From VXRJ01 sp964636705 (GTDB taxonomy: Bacteria > Acidobacteriota > Vicinamibacteria > Vicinamibacterales > UBA8438): DNA of 64,000 nt. Positions 11,369 to 20,566 of the stretch are shown here, in pieces. The notes below the pieces were generated by a model, which made no database searches, had not been told where the DNA came from, and saw only the letters and a list, made by a program, of their open reading frames with translations. The stretch covers positions 124,001 to 188,000 of the forward strand of contig CAZWUJ010000002.1 in NCBI GenBank assembly GCA_964636705.1, given 5' to 3'. The number at the start of each line of letters is the position of its first letter. The first letter of the stretch is position 1. The position numbers and the translations under genes were made by a program.

Positions 11369-12532
11369 ATGCTTGATGTCGCTGGCGCCCCGCCACCTCT
11401 TACTCGGCTCTCCGAAGAAGAGCAACTGCTCCGCGTGACCGTACGCGCATTCGCGGAAGCGGAGATCGCGCCACGCGTCCGCGAGATGGATGATGCCGCG
11501 GTGATGCCCCGCGGGCTGATTGACCAGCTTTTCGAGCTTGGCGTAATGGGGATTGAAATCCCGGAAGCACTGGGAGGCGGCGGTGCTTCGTTCATGCTCT
11601 CGGTCCTGGCGGTGGAAGAGTTGTCGCGCGTGGACCCGTCCGTAGCCGTCCTCGTCGACGTCCAGAACACGCTCGTCATCAACGCCCTGCGGCGCTGGGC
11701 GACCGACGAGCAGCAATCCCGCTGGTTTCCGCGACTCGCCGCGCGTGCCGTCGGGGCCTACGCGTTGTCCGAAGCGGGCTCCGGCAGCGACGCCTTCGCG
11801 CTAGCCACGCGGGCGGTTCGCGACAGCGGCGGCTGGGTGCTGACGGGTCGAAAACTCTGGATCACGAACGCCGCAGAGGCGGAACTCTTCATCGTCTTCG
11901 CCACCGCGGATCCGTCAGCCGGTCACCGGGGAATCACCGCGTTCCTGATCGAGCGCGACACGCCCGGGTTCTCCGTCGGCACGAAGGAAGACAAGCTGGG
12001 CATCCGCGCCAGCAGCACCTGCGAGCTGCTGCTGGATGCGTGCCGCGTCCCGGACTCCCAGGTCCTGGGCGAGGTCGGCCACGGTTATCGGGTGGCGATC
12101 GAGACGCTCAACGAGGGGCGCATCGGTATTGCCGCCCAGATGGTCGGCCTTGCGCAAGGCGCGCTCGACCAGGCGGTCGCCTACACGCGGGCGCGGAAGC
12201 AGTTCGGCCGGGCGATCGCGGAGTTTCAGGCGGTGCAGTTCCAGTTGGCGCAGGCCGCGACCGAGATCGAAGTCGCGCGGCTCGCCGCGTACAACGCGGC
12301 CCGGCTTCGCGATGCCGGCGAACCCTTCTTGACCGAGGGCGCGATGGCAAAGCTCTTTGCCTCCCAGATGGCCGAGCGAGTCACGTCGCTTGCCGTGCAG
12401 CTCTTCGGCGGCGTGGGGTACACGAAGGACTATCCCGTCGAGAAGCTGTACCGCGACGCGAAAATCGGGCAGATCTACGAAGGCACCTCGAACATGCAGT
12501 TGCAGACCATTGCGAAGCAGTTGCTGCGGTGA
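11369..12532 (+). CDS. Acyl-CoA dehydrogenase, short/branched-chain type
   Basis: FAD enzyme that introduces a trans-2 double bond in acyl-CoAs and passes electrons to electron-transfer flavoprotein. The 387-residue protein shows YALSEAGSGSDA (flavin/substrate region), WITNAAEA, the RKQFGRAIAEFQAVQFQLA helix, QLFGGVGYTKDYPVEKLYRDAKI and the catalytic glutamate Glu371 in IYEGTSN. This is the medium/short-chain arrangement of the base. The start MLDVAG at 11369 has no clear ribosome site and lies 23 nt from the divergent VWFA gene. The neighbouring ICM-type mutase suggests butyryl- or isobutyryl-CoA as a possible substrate, which is inference. Confidence 0.92.
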   Translation: MLDVAGAPPPLTRLSEEEQLLRVTVRAFAEAEIAPRVREMDDAAVMPRGLIDQLFELGVMGIEIPEALGGGGASFMLSVLAVEELSRVDPSVAVLVDVQNTLVINALRRWATDEQQSRWFPRLAARAVGAYALSEAGSGSDAFALATRAVRDSGGWVLTGRKLWITNAAEAELFIVFATADPSAGHRGITAFLIERDTPGFSVGTKEDKLGIRASSTCELLLDACRVPDSQVLGEVGHGYRVAIETLNEGRIGIAAQMVGLAQGALDQAVAYTRARKQFGRAIAEFQAVQFQLAQAATEIEVARLAAYNAARLRDAGEPFLTEGAMAKLFASQMAERVTSLAVQLFGGVGYTKDYPVEKLYRDAKIGQIYEGTSNMQLQTIAKQLLR

Positions 12533-12544
12533 CCGGAACGCGCG

Positions 12545-13696
12545 TCATAGACCATCGGGGCCGATGACGTGTTCGGCGATGATCATCCGCTGAACTTCCG
12601 ACGTGCCCTGGTAGATCTCTGTCGCCCGCGCGTCGCGATAGAGCCGATCGACGGTCGAGCCGCGCGTGTAGCCGGCGGACGCCAGGACCTGCATGGCGCG
12701 ATCGGCAGCACGATGCGCCGCCTCGGACGCGGAGAGTTTGGCCATCGATGCCTCCAGCGTCACGCGTTCCTGTTGATCTGCCGCCGCCGCCGCACGCAGC
12801 ACCAGCATCCGCGCGGCCGCCAGTTCGGTCGCGGAATCGGCGAGCATCCACTGAATCGCCTGGTGGCGCCCGATCGGTTGTCCGAACGTCCTGCGTTTTC
12901 GCGCATGGGCAAGCGCCGCCTCGAATGCGGCACGGCCTACTCCCAGCGCCTGCGCGCCGATACCGATGCGGCCCCGATCGAGCGCGGCAAGCGCGATCCG
13001 AAAGCCCTCGCCCGGCGCGCCCAGCAACGAGTCGCGGCCCACCGCTATTCCGTCCAGTTCCAGGTCCACGCAGCCTAGTCCGCGAACACCGAGCGAGTCG
13101 CGGTGACCCGCCCGCTTCAGGTTCGGCGCATCGCCCGGCACGAGGAATGCACTGACCCCCCTCGCCCCGGCGCCCGGGGTAGTCGCAGCGAACAGCAGCA
13201 CGACGTCCGCGACGGCGCCATTCGCCACCCAGACCTTCCGGCCCGTCAGACGGTAGCCGTCGCCGTCGGCGGCAGCGACAGTTTCCTGATTGGCGGCGTC
13301 GGCCCCGGCGTTCGGTTCGGAGAGTGCGAATGCGCCGATCGCCGCCCCCGTGGCCAGGCGCCTCGACCAGACGTCGCGCTGGACGGGCGTTCCGAACCGG
13401 TGGATCGCCTCAACGACGAGGGAGTTCTGCACGCTGAGGATGACCGCCAGGGTGGCGCTCGCGGCCGACACCGCTTCGATGGCGAGCGCATAGCTGACCA
13501 TGTCGCGCCCCGCCCCTCCGCTGTCCGCGGGAAGCGTCACGGCCAACAACCCGAGGCGCGCCGCTTCCTGCACCAGATCGGCAGGGAAGACACCGTCGGC
13601 GTCGATCCGTGCCGCCCGCGGCGCGACAACTGCCTCGGCAAACCGCTTTACACGGTTCTGGAACGCTGCCTGCTCCGGCGTGTACTCGATGCGCAT
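12545..13696 (-). CDS. Acyl-CoA dehydrogenase family protein, catalytic glutamate replaced by Gln
   Basis: A 383-residue flavoprotein of the acyl-CoA dehydrogenase fold: AFALSEPNAGADA, VWVANGAVAD, KRRTFGQPIGRHQAIQWMLAD and the C-terminal YTRGSTVDRLYRDARATEIYQGTSEVQ helix. The residue matching the MCAD-type catalytic glutamate is Gln363 (IYQGTS), and the alternative base position used by isovaleryl- and long-chain enzymes (LDLER in IVD) reads LDRGR here. It may still use another residue, or may not be a dehydrogenase. It is the last gene of the uvrC-to-HIT minus-strand run, 45 nt after the HIT gene, and converges on the other acyl-CoA dehydrogenase with 12 nt between stops. Confidence 0.9.
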   Translation of the reverse strand: MRIEYTPEQAAFQNRVKRFAEAVVAPRAARIDADGVFPADLVQEAARLGLLAVTLPADSGGAGRDMVSYALAIEAVSAASATLAVILSVQNSLVVEAIHRFGTPVQRDVWSRRLATGAAIGAFALSEPNAGADAANQETVAAADGDGYRLTGRKVWVANGAVADVVLLFAATTPGAGARGVSAFLVPGDAPNLKRAGHRDSLGVRGLGCVDLELDGIAVGRDSLLGAPGEGFRIALAALDRGRIGIGAQALGVGRAAFEAALAHARKRRTFGQPIGRHQAIQWMLADSATELAAARMLVLRAAAAADQQERVTLEASMAKLSASEAAHRAADRAMQVLASAGYTRGSTVDRLYRDARATEIYQGTSEVQRMIIAEHVIGPDGL

Positions 13697-13741
13697 CGGC
13701 TGTGCTGCCGGTCCGTTCCAGGCGGCATCCGTGCCTCGACG

Positions 13742-14248
13742 CTACGACATGGAGGTCGCGGCCAGCCGTCCGAGAATCGGCTTCAGTCTGGCCACGCTGT
13801 CGGCTGGCCCCTCGGGAACGACGCGGGTCTCACCCACAACCGACATGAAGTTGGTGTCCCCCTCCCAACGGGGCACCAGATGAACGTGCAGGTGGCCGAC
13901 AACGCCGGCGCCCGCGGTTCGTCCCAGGTTCATGCCGACATTGATGCCGTGTGGGACGTACGCCTCGGTGAGCGCCATCTCAGCGAGACGCGTCACCGCA
14001 ATCAGTTCCGTCAGCTCCTCCGGCGTGGCTTCCGCCATGCGCGCGACGTGGCGGATTGGCGCCACCATCACGTGGCCGTTGTTGTAAGGGTACTTGTTCA
14101 GAATGACGAAAACGCGCGCTCCGCAGTAGATCAGGTGCTCCGAGGGCGTCACTGGATCGAGCGCCGAACAGAAGATGCAGGGCGGGTCGTCACCCGCCGC
14201 GGCGGCGGTCACGTACTCCAGTCTCCAGGGAGCCCAGAGGCGCTTCAC
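13742..14248 (-). CDS. HIT family protein (Ap4A phosphorylase/hydrolase-like)
   Basis: A 168-residue nucleotide-binding protein of the histidine-triad superfamily. The triad H119-L-H121-V-H123 lies in GVVGHLHVHLVPRW, and a C24-x2-C27 pair near the N-terminus fits the zinc-binding HIT subgroup whose members act on diadenosine polyphosphates. KRLWAPWRLEY at the N-terminus is typical of this bacterial subgroup. The start overlaps the HU-like gene stop by 4 nt. Exact substrate is unknown; AMP-containing dinucleotides or nucleoside phosphoramidates are the family's usual substrates. Confidence 0.9.
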   Translation of the reverse strand: MKRLWAPWRLEYVTAAAAGDDPPCIFCSALDPVTPSEHLIYCGARVFVILNKYPYNNGHVMVAPIRHVARMAEATPEELTELIAVTRLAEMALTEAYVPHGINVGMNLGRTAGAGVVGHLHVHLVPRWEGDTNFMSVVGETRVVPEGPADSVARLKPILGRLAATSMS

Positions 14249-14571
14249 TGGGGAACGGCAGGGGCGGACGCGGAGGCGTCCGCCGAAGTCTCGAGCCCCT
14301 CGTTGATTAGGGAACGCAATTCCTTGCCCGGCTTGAAGTAGGGAACCGTCTTCGGAGGAACCTCCACCGCGGCGCCGGTTCGCGGATTCCGCCCCCGGCG
14401 TGACCTGCGGCGACGCAGCCGAAAGCTTCCAAAGCCGCGGAGTTCCACCTTCTGGCCGTCTTTCAGCGACTCGACGATAGCGGCAAAGACCGTATCGACC
14501 ACCTTCTCCGCCTCTCTGCGCGCGAGACGGGTGGTGCGCGATACCTCTTCGACCAGCGCCGCTTTGGTCAT
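14245..14571 (-). CDS. HU/IHF family DNA-binding protein
   Basis: A 108-residue nucleoid-type protein. It begins MTKAALVEEVSRTT, with the dimerisation helices, then ELRGFGSFRLRRR, the NPRTGAAVEVPPKTVPYFKPGKELR arm and terminal helix characteristic of HU/IHF. GFGSF followed by an unusually Arg-rich arm leans towards the IHF-beta side. The last roughly 18 residues (Ala/Ser-rich) extend past the normal HU end and look disordered. It follows rpsA by 59 nt, the same rpsA-ihfB/hup order known from many proteobacteria. Confidence 0.93.
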   Translation of the reverse strand: MTKAALVEEVSRTTRLARREAEKVVDTVFAAIVESLKDGQKVELRGFGSFRLRRRRSRRGRNPRTGAAVEVPPKTVPYFKPGKELRSLINEGLETSADASASAPAVPQ

Positions 14572-14630
14572 GCTGTTTCCGTCACACGCAACCGCAGGAG
14601 TGGATCATGCGCGCGCGCTGGCCGCCGTCG

Positions 14631-16358
14631 CTAGTCGAACCGGCGGGTTCCCGCGCCCGCCGCCTGCTGCTGCTTGAAGTGATCTCCGAGCGTCACCTCG
14701 GGCGACGATTCATCGGCGTAGCTGCGCCAGTCCGTTTCGAAGTTCTCGTCGTGGAGGGCCCGCACGCTCAAGCCGATCTTGCGCTCCTCCGGACTCAGCT
14801 TGATGACACGCATCTGGATCGTCGCATCCACCTCGATGGCGCCCTGTTCGCCCTTCTTCTGATCCTCGAACTCGGAGACGTGGATCAGGCCCTCGATACC
14901 GTCCGCGAGTTCGACGAACGCGCCGAAGTTGGTGATTCGGACAACCCTGCCGGTCACGACGTCACCAACCTTCGTGCTGTTGAAGAAGTCGTCCCAAATG
15001 TCGGTGGACAATTGCTTCAATCCGAGGGAGAGGCGCTGATTCTCGGCGTCGATATTCAGCACCACCGCCTCCACCTCGTCCCCCTTGTTGAGCACCTCGG
15101 ACGGATGCTTCAGACGCTTGCTCCACGACATGTCCGAAATATGAATCAGTCCGTCGATACCGTCGTCCACTTCGACGAAAGCCCCGAACTCGGTCAGATT
15201 GCGAACCGTGCCGACCATGCGGGAACCGACCGGGAATCTCTTGCCCAGTTCCTGCCAGGGATTGCTCTCGATCTGCTTCAGCCCAAGAGCAATGCGCCGC
15301 GCGTGCGGATCGACGCCGAGCACCATCGAATCGACCGTGTCACCGACATTGAGGAGCTTCGACGGATGCTTCACCCGCTTGCTCCACGACATTTCAGAGA
15401 CGTGGATCAGCCCCTCGACGCCCGGCTCCAACTCTACGAACGCACCGTAGTCCGTCAGGCTGATCACCTTGCCGCTCAAGCGCTGTCCCACGGGATAGCG
15501 GTCGGCCGCCGTCATCCACGGATCGTCGTGAAGCTGCTTGTAGCCGAGCGAGATCCGCTCGCTCGCGGCGTCGAACTTCAGGACAATCACCTCCGCTTCG
15601 TCGTTCACCTTGAACAACTCGTGAGGATGCTGCGCCCGCCCCCACGACATGTCGGTCACGTGCAGCAGGCCATCGATTCCACCCAGGTCGATGAATGCCC
15701 CGTAGTCGGTGATGTTCTTGACGACGCCGGTCATCACCTTACCTTCCGCGATGTTGGCGAGCGTCTCCTGCTTCTTCTCGGCGTTCTCTTCTTCCTGAAG
15801 CACCTTGCGCGACAACACGATGTTGCCCCGCTTCTTGTTCACCTTGATGACGCGCATGCGCAGCTCTTCGCCGCGAAGCGCATCCAGATTCCGGATGGGG
15901 CGTATGTCAATCTGCGAGCCCGGCAGAAAGGCCCGGACGCCGATGTCGACCGCGAGCCCCCCCTTGATTCGATCGATGACGCGGCCGATGACAACCTTTC
16001 GCTCGGCGTAGGCCTTCTCGACCTCGTCCCAGATCTTCATCTTCTCGGCCTTCTCGCGCGAGAGCACGACATGGCCGTCCCGATCCTCAGTCCGTTCGAG
16101 CAGGACATCCACCGTGTCGCCGGGGTTGACCTCCGCTGCTCCGCGCTCGTCGCAGAATTCCGTGAGCGGAATGATCCCCTCCGACTTGTAGCCGACGTCA
16201 ACCAGCACCTCGGTGTCGGTGACCTTCAACACGGTCCCCTCGATCACCTCGCCCTCGACGATGTTCTTCAGGCTTGCCTCGTACATCGCCGCAAGCCGGG
16301 CGTGCTCCGCGGGGTCGCGAACCTCTTCGTCCGGGTCGCGATACAAATCATCTGTCAT
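14631..16358 (-). CDS. rpsA: 30S ribosomal protein S1, six S1 domains
   Basis: The mRNA-binding ribosomal protein needed for translation initiation. The 575-residue product holds six S1 (OB-fold) repeats; each of the last four shows a [DE][YF]GAF[VI]-type core followed by DGLIH[VI]SDMSW-like ends. The ATG at 16358 (MTDDLYRD) is preceded by a strong AAGGAGGAG ribosome site 9 nt upstream, so the longer frame starting at 16448 is not used. The tail ends TRRFD. It lies 86 nt after cmk, the conserved cmk-rpsA order. Confidence 0.97.
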   Translation of the reverse strand: MTDDLYRDPDEEVRDPAEHARLAAMYEASLKNIVEGEVIEGTVLKVTDTEVLVDVGYKSEGIIPLTEFCDERGAAEVNPGDTVDVLLERTEDRDGHVVLSREKAEKMKIWDEVEKAYAERKVVIGRVIDRIKGGLAVDIGVRAFLPGSQIDIRPIRNLDALRGEELRMRVIKVNKKRGNIVLSRKVLQEEENAEKKQETLANIAEGKVMTGVVKNITDYGAFIDLGGIDGLLHVTDMSWGRAQHPHELFKVNDEAEVIVLKFDAASERISLGYKQLHDDPWMTAADRYPVGQRLSGKVISLTDYGAFVELEPGVEGLIHVSEMSWSKRVKHPSKLLNVGDTVDSMVLGVDPHARRIALGLKQIESNPWQELGKRFPVGSRMVGTVRNLTEFGAFVEVDDGIDGLIHISDMSWSKRLKHPSEVLNKGDEVEAVVLNIDAENQRLSLGLKQLSTDIWDDFFNSTKVGDVVTGRVVRITNFGAFVELADGIEGLIHVSEFEDQKKGEQGAIEVDATIQMRVIKLSPEERKIGLSVRALHDENFETDWRSYADESSPEVTLGDHFKQQQAAGAGTRRFD

Positions 16359-16444
16359 GCTCTCGGGCTCCTCCTTCGGTCCTCGCGCTCCGTAAACCGA
16401 ACCCGCCGCCATCCTCGCGCGGGCGGCAAACTGTGGATAGTACG

Positions 16445-17140
16445 TCACTTATGCAGGGTCGTCAAACCAGTCGCGGCGCCGGGCAATCGTTCCCCGATCA
16501 CGCCCAGCACCCGCCGTACCACTTCCGTGACGGGCACGCCGGTGGTGTCGATCCGTTCGGCATCGGCGGCAATCTTGAGCGGTGAGGCGGTGCGGGTACG
16601 GTCGCTCAGGTCTCGTTTCTCGAGCTCCCGCCGTATCTCCTCCACACCCGACGTCGCCGGGCGCTGGTGGTGCGGGTCGCTGGCGCGCCGGACCGCTCGC
16701 TCCGCCGGATCGGCGTCGAGATAAATCTTGACCGGGGCGTCCGGAAACACCACCGTCCCGACGTCCCGTCCTTCCACGACGACGGCGCCGGCCCGAGCCA
16801 GATCCCGCTGCCGGCGAACGAGCGCGGCGCGGACGGCGCACAGGCGCGCGACGGCCGCGGCCGCGCGGTCCATCTCGGCGTTGCGGATCTCCCCGGTGAT
16901 GTCGTCCCCATCGATCACGATGCGCGGACCACACATTTCAAACGCGGAGCGGGAAGCCAGACGAGCGACAGCAGCTTCGTCATCGAGCGCGACATGCTCG
17001 CGGATAGCCTTCCAGGCAACCGCCCGGTACATCGCGCCGGTATCGACATGACGCCACTGCAGTTTTGCAGCGATGGCGCGGGCGACGGTTCCCTTGCCCG
17101 CGCCCGACGGGCCGTCAATCGCTATCACGAGTGGTGTCAT
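16445..17140 (-). CDS. cmk: Cytidylate kinase
   Basis: Phosphorylates CMP and dCMP with ATP. The 231-residue protein has the P-loop GPSGAGKGT at 10-18, DTGAMYRAVAW for nucleotide binding, the VVEGRDVGTVVFPDA motif, and an LDADPAERAVRRASD lid region, all standard for bacterial Cmk. It overlaps the end of the pseudouridine synthase gene by 26 nt and precedes rpsA, a widely conserved order. Confidence 0.96.
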   Translation of the reverse strand: MTPLVIAIDGPSGAGKGTVARAIAAKLQWRHVDTGAMYRAVAWKAIREHVALDDEAAVARLASRSAFEMCGPRIVIDGDDITGEIRNAEMDRAAAAVARLCAVRAALVRRQRDLARAGAVVVEGRDVGTVVFPDAPVKIYLDADPAERAVRRASDPHHQRPATSGVEEIRRELEKRDLSDRTRTASPLKIAADAERIDTTGVPVTEVVRRVLGVIGERLPGAATGLTTLHK

Positions 17141-17966
17141 CTTGATCCGTTCCGCGCTGTCGGGGCGTTCGTGGCAACTCCGGCCGGGACAACCGCGACG
17201 CCGCTTCCCGCGCCGCGCGCCGTAGCGCCTTCAGCTCCACCGGCGTGAGATCTCGCACATCACCCGGCCTCAGGCCCCGGAGGGCGAGTGGTCCCAAACG
17301 GGTCCGGCGAAGGCGCCGGACCGGGTGTCCGATCGCATCGAACATGCGCCGCACCTGCCGGTTGCGTCCCTCCCGCAGGGTTACGCGAATTCGGGTGTTG
17401 CGGATCCGGTTGCGATCGGTTCCCCGGCGCGGCACCAACCGCAATTCCGCCGGCGCGGTCCGCTGGCCGTCGAGCGTGACGCCGTTAGCCAGCCGCCGGA
17501 GCTGGTCCGGGGTCGGAACCCCGCGCACCACCGCCTCGTAGACGCGTGGGACAGCATGCCGCGGATGCGCGAGGACGGAGGCGAGCACGCCGTCGTTCGT
17601 CAGGAGCAGCAGGCCTTCCGAGTCATAGTCGAGCCGGCCGACGGGATAAACGTACTCCCGCACGCCCGGGATCAGGTCGAGCACGGTCGGACGGCGCTGC
17701 GGGTCCCGCCGGGTCGTGACGTAGCCCGCAGGTTTGTGGATCATCAGATACCGGTAGCGTTCGGCGCCCATGACACGCCGGCCGTCGACCCGAACGTCAT
17801 CCCCCGGATGGGCGCGAGCGCCCAGCTCGCGCACCGTCCGGCCGTTCACCGTTACCCGGCCGTCCACGATCAATTGTTCGGCAGCCCGGCGCGAGGCAAT
17901 CCCGGCCGCAGCGATCGTCTTTTGCAGACGGACGCCCGACCGTTGCACCGCCCCGTCTTCCGTCAT
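17115..17966 (-). CDS. 23S rRNA pseudouridine synthase, RluB/RsuA family
   Basis: Converts a specific rRNA uridine to pseudouridine. The 283-residue protein has an N-terminal S4 RNA-binding domain (RLQKTIAAAGIASRRAAEQLI...GRVTVNG), YLMIHKPAGYVTT, and the catalytic segment VGRLDYDSEGLLLLTND with the essential Asp. TLREGRNRQVRRMF is the family's C-terminal motif. I use ATG 17966; GTG 17975 is three codons upstream in a GGAG-rich stretch. The Arg-rich tail after about 255 is probably disordered. RluB is the likely member because of the scpA-scpB-rluB order, but RluE/RluF/RsuA specificity cannot be excluded from motifs alone. Confidence 0.92.
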   Translation of the reverse strand: MTEDGAVQRSGVRLQKTIAAAGIASRRAAEQLIVDGRVTVNGRTVRELGARAHPGDDVRVDGRRVMGAERYRYLMIHKPAGYVTTRRDPQRRPTVLDLIPGVREYVYPVGRLDYDSEGLLLLTNDGVLASVLAHPRHAVPRVYEAVVRGVPTPDQLRRLANGVTLDGQRTAPAELRLVPRRGTDRNRIRNTRIRVTLREGRNRQVRRMFDAIGHPVRRLRRTRLGPLALRGLRPGDVRDLTPVELKALRRAAREAASRLSRPELPRTPRQRGTDQDDTTRDSD

Positions 17967-17993
17967 CCCCTCCACGCTCCGCGGCTCATGGCG

Positions 17994-18650
17994 TCAGTGC
18001 ACCTTGTCGGCCGCGCCGCCGCCGATGGACGGAGCGGAGTGTCCTTCCGTTTCGAACGGAAGCAACTCTTCACGCGGCGCGTCGGACGCAAGCGCAGCGG
18101 GCGCCTCCATGCCGAGCGCCTCCGCCATGTCCTCCACTTTCGGCAGGTCGGCCAGATCCCTCAACCCGAACCGGTCAAGGAACTCGCGCGTAGTGGCGTA
18201 GAGAAAGGGCCTCCCGACGACGGCCTTCCGTCCCACCACCTTGATCAATCGACGCTCCACCAGCGTGCCAAGGACGCCGCTGGTATTGACGCCCCGGATC
18301 TCGGCAATCTCGGGACCGGTCACCGGTTGCCGGTACGCCACGACGGCCAACGTCTCAAGGGCCGGAACCGACAACCGCTGCCTGGAGTGCTCATGGAACA
18401 GCCGGCGTACCCACTCGTGCAGTTCCGGTCGCGTAACGATCTGGTAGCCTCCGGCCACCTCGACCAACTCGAGCCCGCCCGGGCGCTCCTTCCACTTCTC
18501 GACGAGCGCGGCGAGGGCCACGACGATGGTTTCCTTCGGTTCCGCATCGAGCGTCCTTTGCAGCGTCCTCAGGGTGACGGGATCGGGCGAGGCGAAAACC
18601 AGCGCCTCGATGATTGCCTGCAGGTCGTCCCGCAGCGAACCGTCACTCAT
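17994..18650 (-). CDS. scpB: Segregation and condensation protein B
   Basis: Part of the Smc-ScpA-ScpB condensin that compacts and segregates the chromosome. The 218-residue protein has two winged-helix segments: IIEALVFASPDPV...L and the highly conserved LETLAVVAYRQPVTGPEIAEIRGV...LVERRLIK block, followed by a GRPFLYATTREFLDRFGL motif. An acidic, Ala-rich tail ends at a Lys-Val-His. It overlaps scpA by 8 nt. Smc itself is not in the window. Confidence 0.95.
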   Translation of the reverse strand: MSDGSLRDDLQAIIEALVFASPDPVTLRTLQRTLDAEPKETIVVALAALVEKWKERPGGLELVEVAGGYQIVTRPELHEWVRRLFHEHSRQRLSVPALETLAVVAYRQPVTGPEIAEIRGVNTSGVLGTLVERRLIKVVGRKAVVGRPFLYATTREFLDRFGLRDLADLPKVEDMAEALGMEAPAALASDAPREELLPFETEGHSAPSIGGGAADKVH

Positions 18651-19482
18651 CGGCCGTCTTCTCGCGGCGGAAAAGCTGCATGGCCCCGAACGGTCCCGCC
18701 TGCAGCACGCGGATCCGCCGCAGCCGGACGAGCTCGAGCAACGCCAGGAACGTGGTTATCAGGTCTCGCCGGGACGACGCGTCACCGAACAGATCCTCGA
18801 AGCGCGACGGCTCGTGCGCCGACAACTGCGCCAGCACCTCGCGCATCCGGACTTCGATGGGGATGTTCTCTTCAGGCAGCGGCACCTTCGGGAGTCCGCG
18901 CCGGCGGGCAAGTACCGCCTGGAACGCCTGCAGCAGACTGAAGAGATCCACCTCCAGTTCCCGTTCGAACGGCGCACCGGCAATCGCCTCGACACGAGCA
19001 TCCGGGCGGGTCCATTGCGCTCTCCGGACCGTCTCGCGGTCGTGCAGCATCTCGGCCGCCGCCCTGAACTTCTGGTGTTCCAGCAGGCGGCGCACCAGCG
19101 CGTCGCGCGGATCCTCGGCCGCCGCTTCCTCTTCCACCTTCCCGATCCGGGGCACCAGCATGCGCGACTTGATCTGGATCAGAGTCGCCGCCATGACGAG
19201 AAACTCACCCGCGACGTCGAGGTTTATCTCCCGCATCAGGTCGAGGTACTCAAGGTACTGGCTGGTAATGGGGACAATCGGGATGTCATGGACATCCACC
19301 TCATTCGTCTTGATGAGGTGGATCAGCAAGTCGAGGGGCCCTTCGAAATTGCTGACGCGAACGGGATAGTCGGGAAGAATGGACTCGAAGTCGGCGGGTA
19401 TCTCAGCCAGGTCCGCGGGCTCCGGGTCCGGGACTCCCTCGGCGACCTGTCCCGCCACGCCCTCGCGGTTCTCGCTGCTCAC
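18643..19482 (-). CDS. scpA: Segregation and condensation protein A (kleisin)
   Basis: The kleisin subunit that bridges Smc heads and ScpB. The 279-residue protein begins with an acidic extension, then VSNFEGPLDLLIHLIKTNEVDVHDIPI, the family signature, and YLEYLDLMREINLDVAGEFLVMAATLIQIKSRMLVP. The C-terminal winged helix lies at roughly residues 220-270 (FLALLELVRLRRIRVLQ). The start is GTG at 19482, 4 nt after the trpS stop, so it is likely co-translated with trpS. Confidence 0.95.
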   Translation of the reverse strand: MSSENREGVAGQVAEGVPDPEPADLAEIPADFESILPDYPVRVSNFEGPLDLLIHLIKTNEVDVHDIPIVPITSQYLEYLDLMREINLDVAGEFLVMAATLIQIKSRMLVPRIGKVEEEAAAEDPRDALVRRLLEHQKFRAAAEMLHDRETVRRAQWTRPDARVEAIAGAPFERELEVDLFSLLQAFQAVLARRRGLPKVPLPEENIPIEVRMREVLAQLSAHEPSRFEDLFGDASSRRDLITTFLALLELVRLRRIRVLQAGPFGAMQLFRREKTADE

Positions 19483-19486
19483 CGGA

Positions 19487-20494
19487 CTACCTGTACGTCA
19501 AGCCAATGGCGTCGCGCACGTCCCGCATGGTCTTCTGCGCGACGGCTCGGGCTGTCGCCGATCCATCGAGAAGGATTTCGCGGATCCGCCCCGGCCGGCC
19601 CAGAACCTCCCCCCGCCGCTCCCGCATCGGCTCCAGGTAGGCGTTGATCGCGTCGGCCAGCGCCTGCTTGACCTCGACGTCGCCCACCTTCCCCTCCCGG
19701 TAGAGACTCTTGAAATCGTCCACCTGCGCCGTGTCGGGGTTGAACGCATCGTGATACAGGAAGACCGGGTTGCCCTCCACCGTTCCCGGGATGTCGGCCC
19801 GGATCCGCTTCGGGTCGGTGTACATCCGCATCACCTTCTTGCGAACGGTCCTGGCGTCGTCCGACAGGTCGATGGCGTTTCCGTAGCTCTTGGACATCTT
19901 CCGGTTATCCACACCGGGAAGGCGGGGGAAGTGCGTCAACAGCGGCTGCGGCTCCGGAAAGACCTTGCCGAAGAACTGATGGAAGCGGCGGACCGCCTCG
20001 CGGGTCAATTCGAGGTGCGGCACCTGATCGTCCCCCACCGGTACGTACTGGGCGCGGTAAATGATGACGTCCGCACCCTGCAGCAGCGGATAACCGAGGA
20101 AGCCGATCGACGAGAGATCCTTCTCCGAGAGCTGTTCTATCTGTTCCTTGTACGTCGGCACGCGCTCCAGCCAGGGAACCGGCACCACCATCTGCAGGAG
20201 CAGGTACAGCTCCGCATGTTCCGGTACAAGCGACTGCACGAAGATAGTGCTTCGATCGGGGTCGATGCCGGCGGCAATCCAGTCGGCAACATTGTCGTAG
20301 GCGTAGGCCGTCAACTCCGAGGTATCGGCGAACTCGCTCGTCAGCGCATGCCAGTCCGCGACGAAATACATGCAGTCGTAGTCCGATTGCAACTCCGACC
20401 ATTTGCCGAGAGCGCCCGTCAGGTGACCCAGATGAAGGGGCCCCGTGGGACGCATGCCCGAAACGACGCGGGGCCGTGCGCGCTCGGCCGTCAT
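19487..20494 (-). CDS. trpS: Tryptophan--tRNA ligase
   Basis: Class I synthetase charging tRNA-Trp. The 335-residue protein has the HIGH-type signature HLGHL at 21-25 after SGMRPTGPL, and KMSKSYGNAIDL for the second ATP loop. Length matches bacterial TrpRS. I choose ATG 20494 (MTAERARPRV) over TTG 20503 three codons upstream. It lies about 70 nt after uvrC and 4 nt before scpA, a trpS-scpA-scpB order seen in several phyla. Confidence 0.96.
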   Translation of the reverse strand: MTAERARPRVVSGMRPTGPLHLGHLTGALGKWSELQSDYDCMYFVADWHALTSEFADTSELTAYAYDNVADWIAAGIDPDRSTIFVQSLVPEHAELYLLLQMVVPVPWLERVPTYKEQIEQLSEKDLSSIGFLGYPLLQGADVIIYRAQYVPVGDDQVPHLELTREAVRRFHQFFGKVFPEPQPLLTHFPRLPGVDNRKMSKSYGNAIDLSDDARTVRKKVMRMYTDPKRIRADIPGTVEGNPVFLYHDAFNPDTAQVDDFKSLYREGKVGDVEVKQALADAINAYLEPMRERRGEVLGRPGRIREILLDGSATARAVAQKTMRDVRDAIGLTYR

Positions 20495-20566
20495 GGCAGG
20501 CAAATGTGGCTGGGCCAGGGACCGTGAGGGGCAGGTGACGCGAAAACCAACGACCCTGAGAATACC

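Noticed and set aside
9168..11438. A 756-residue plus-strand frame opposite the VWFA gene
   Set aside because: It lies fully antisense to a gene with signal peptide and VWFA motifs and shows no domain of its own.
14607..16724. A 705-residue open frame on the plus strand opposite rpsA
   Set aside because: It is an antisense shadow caused by high GC; rpsA on the other strand has six S1 domains and a strong ribosome site.
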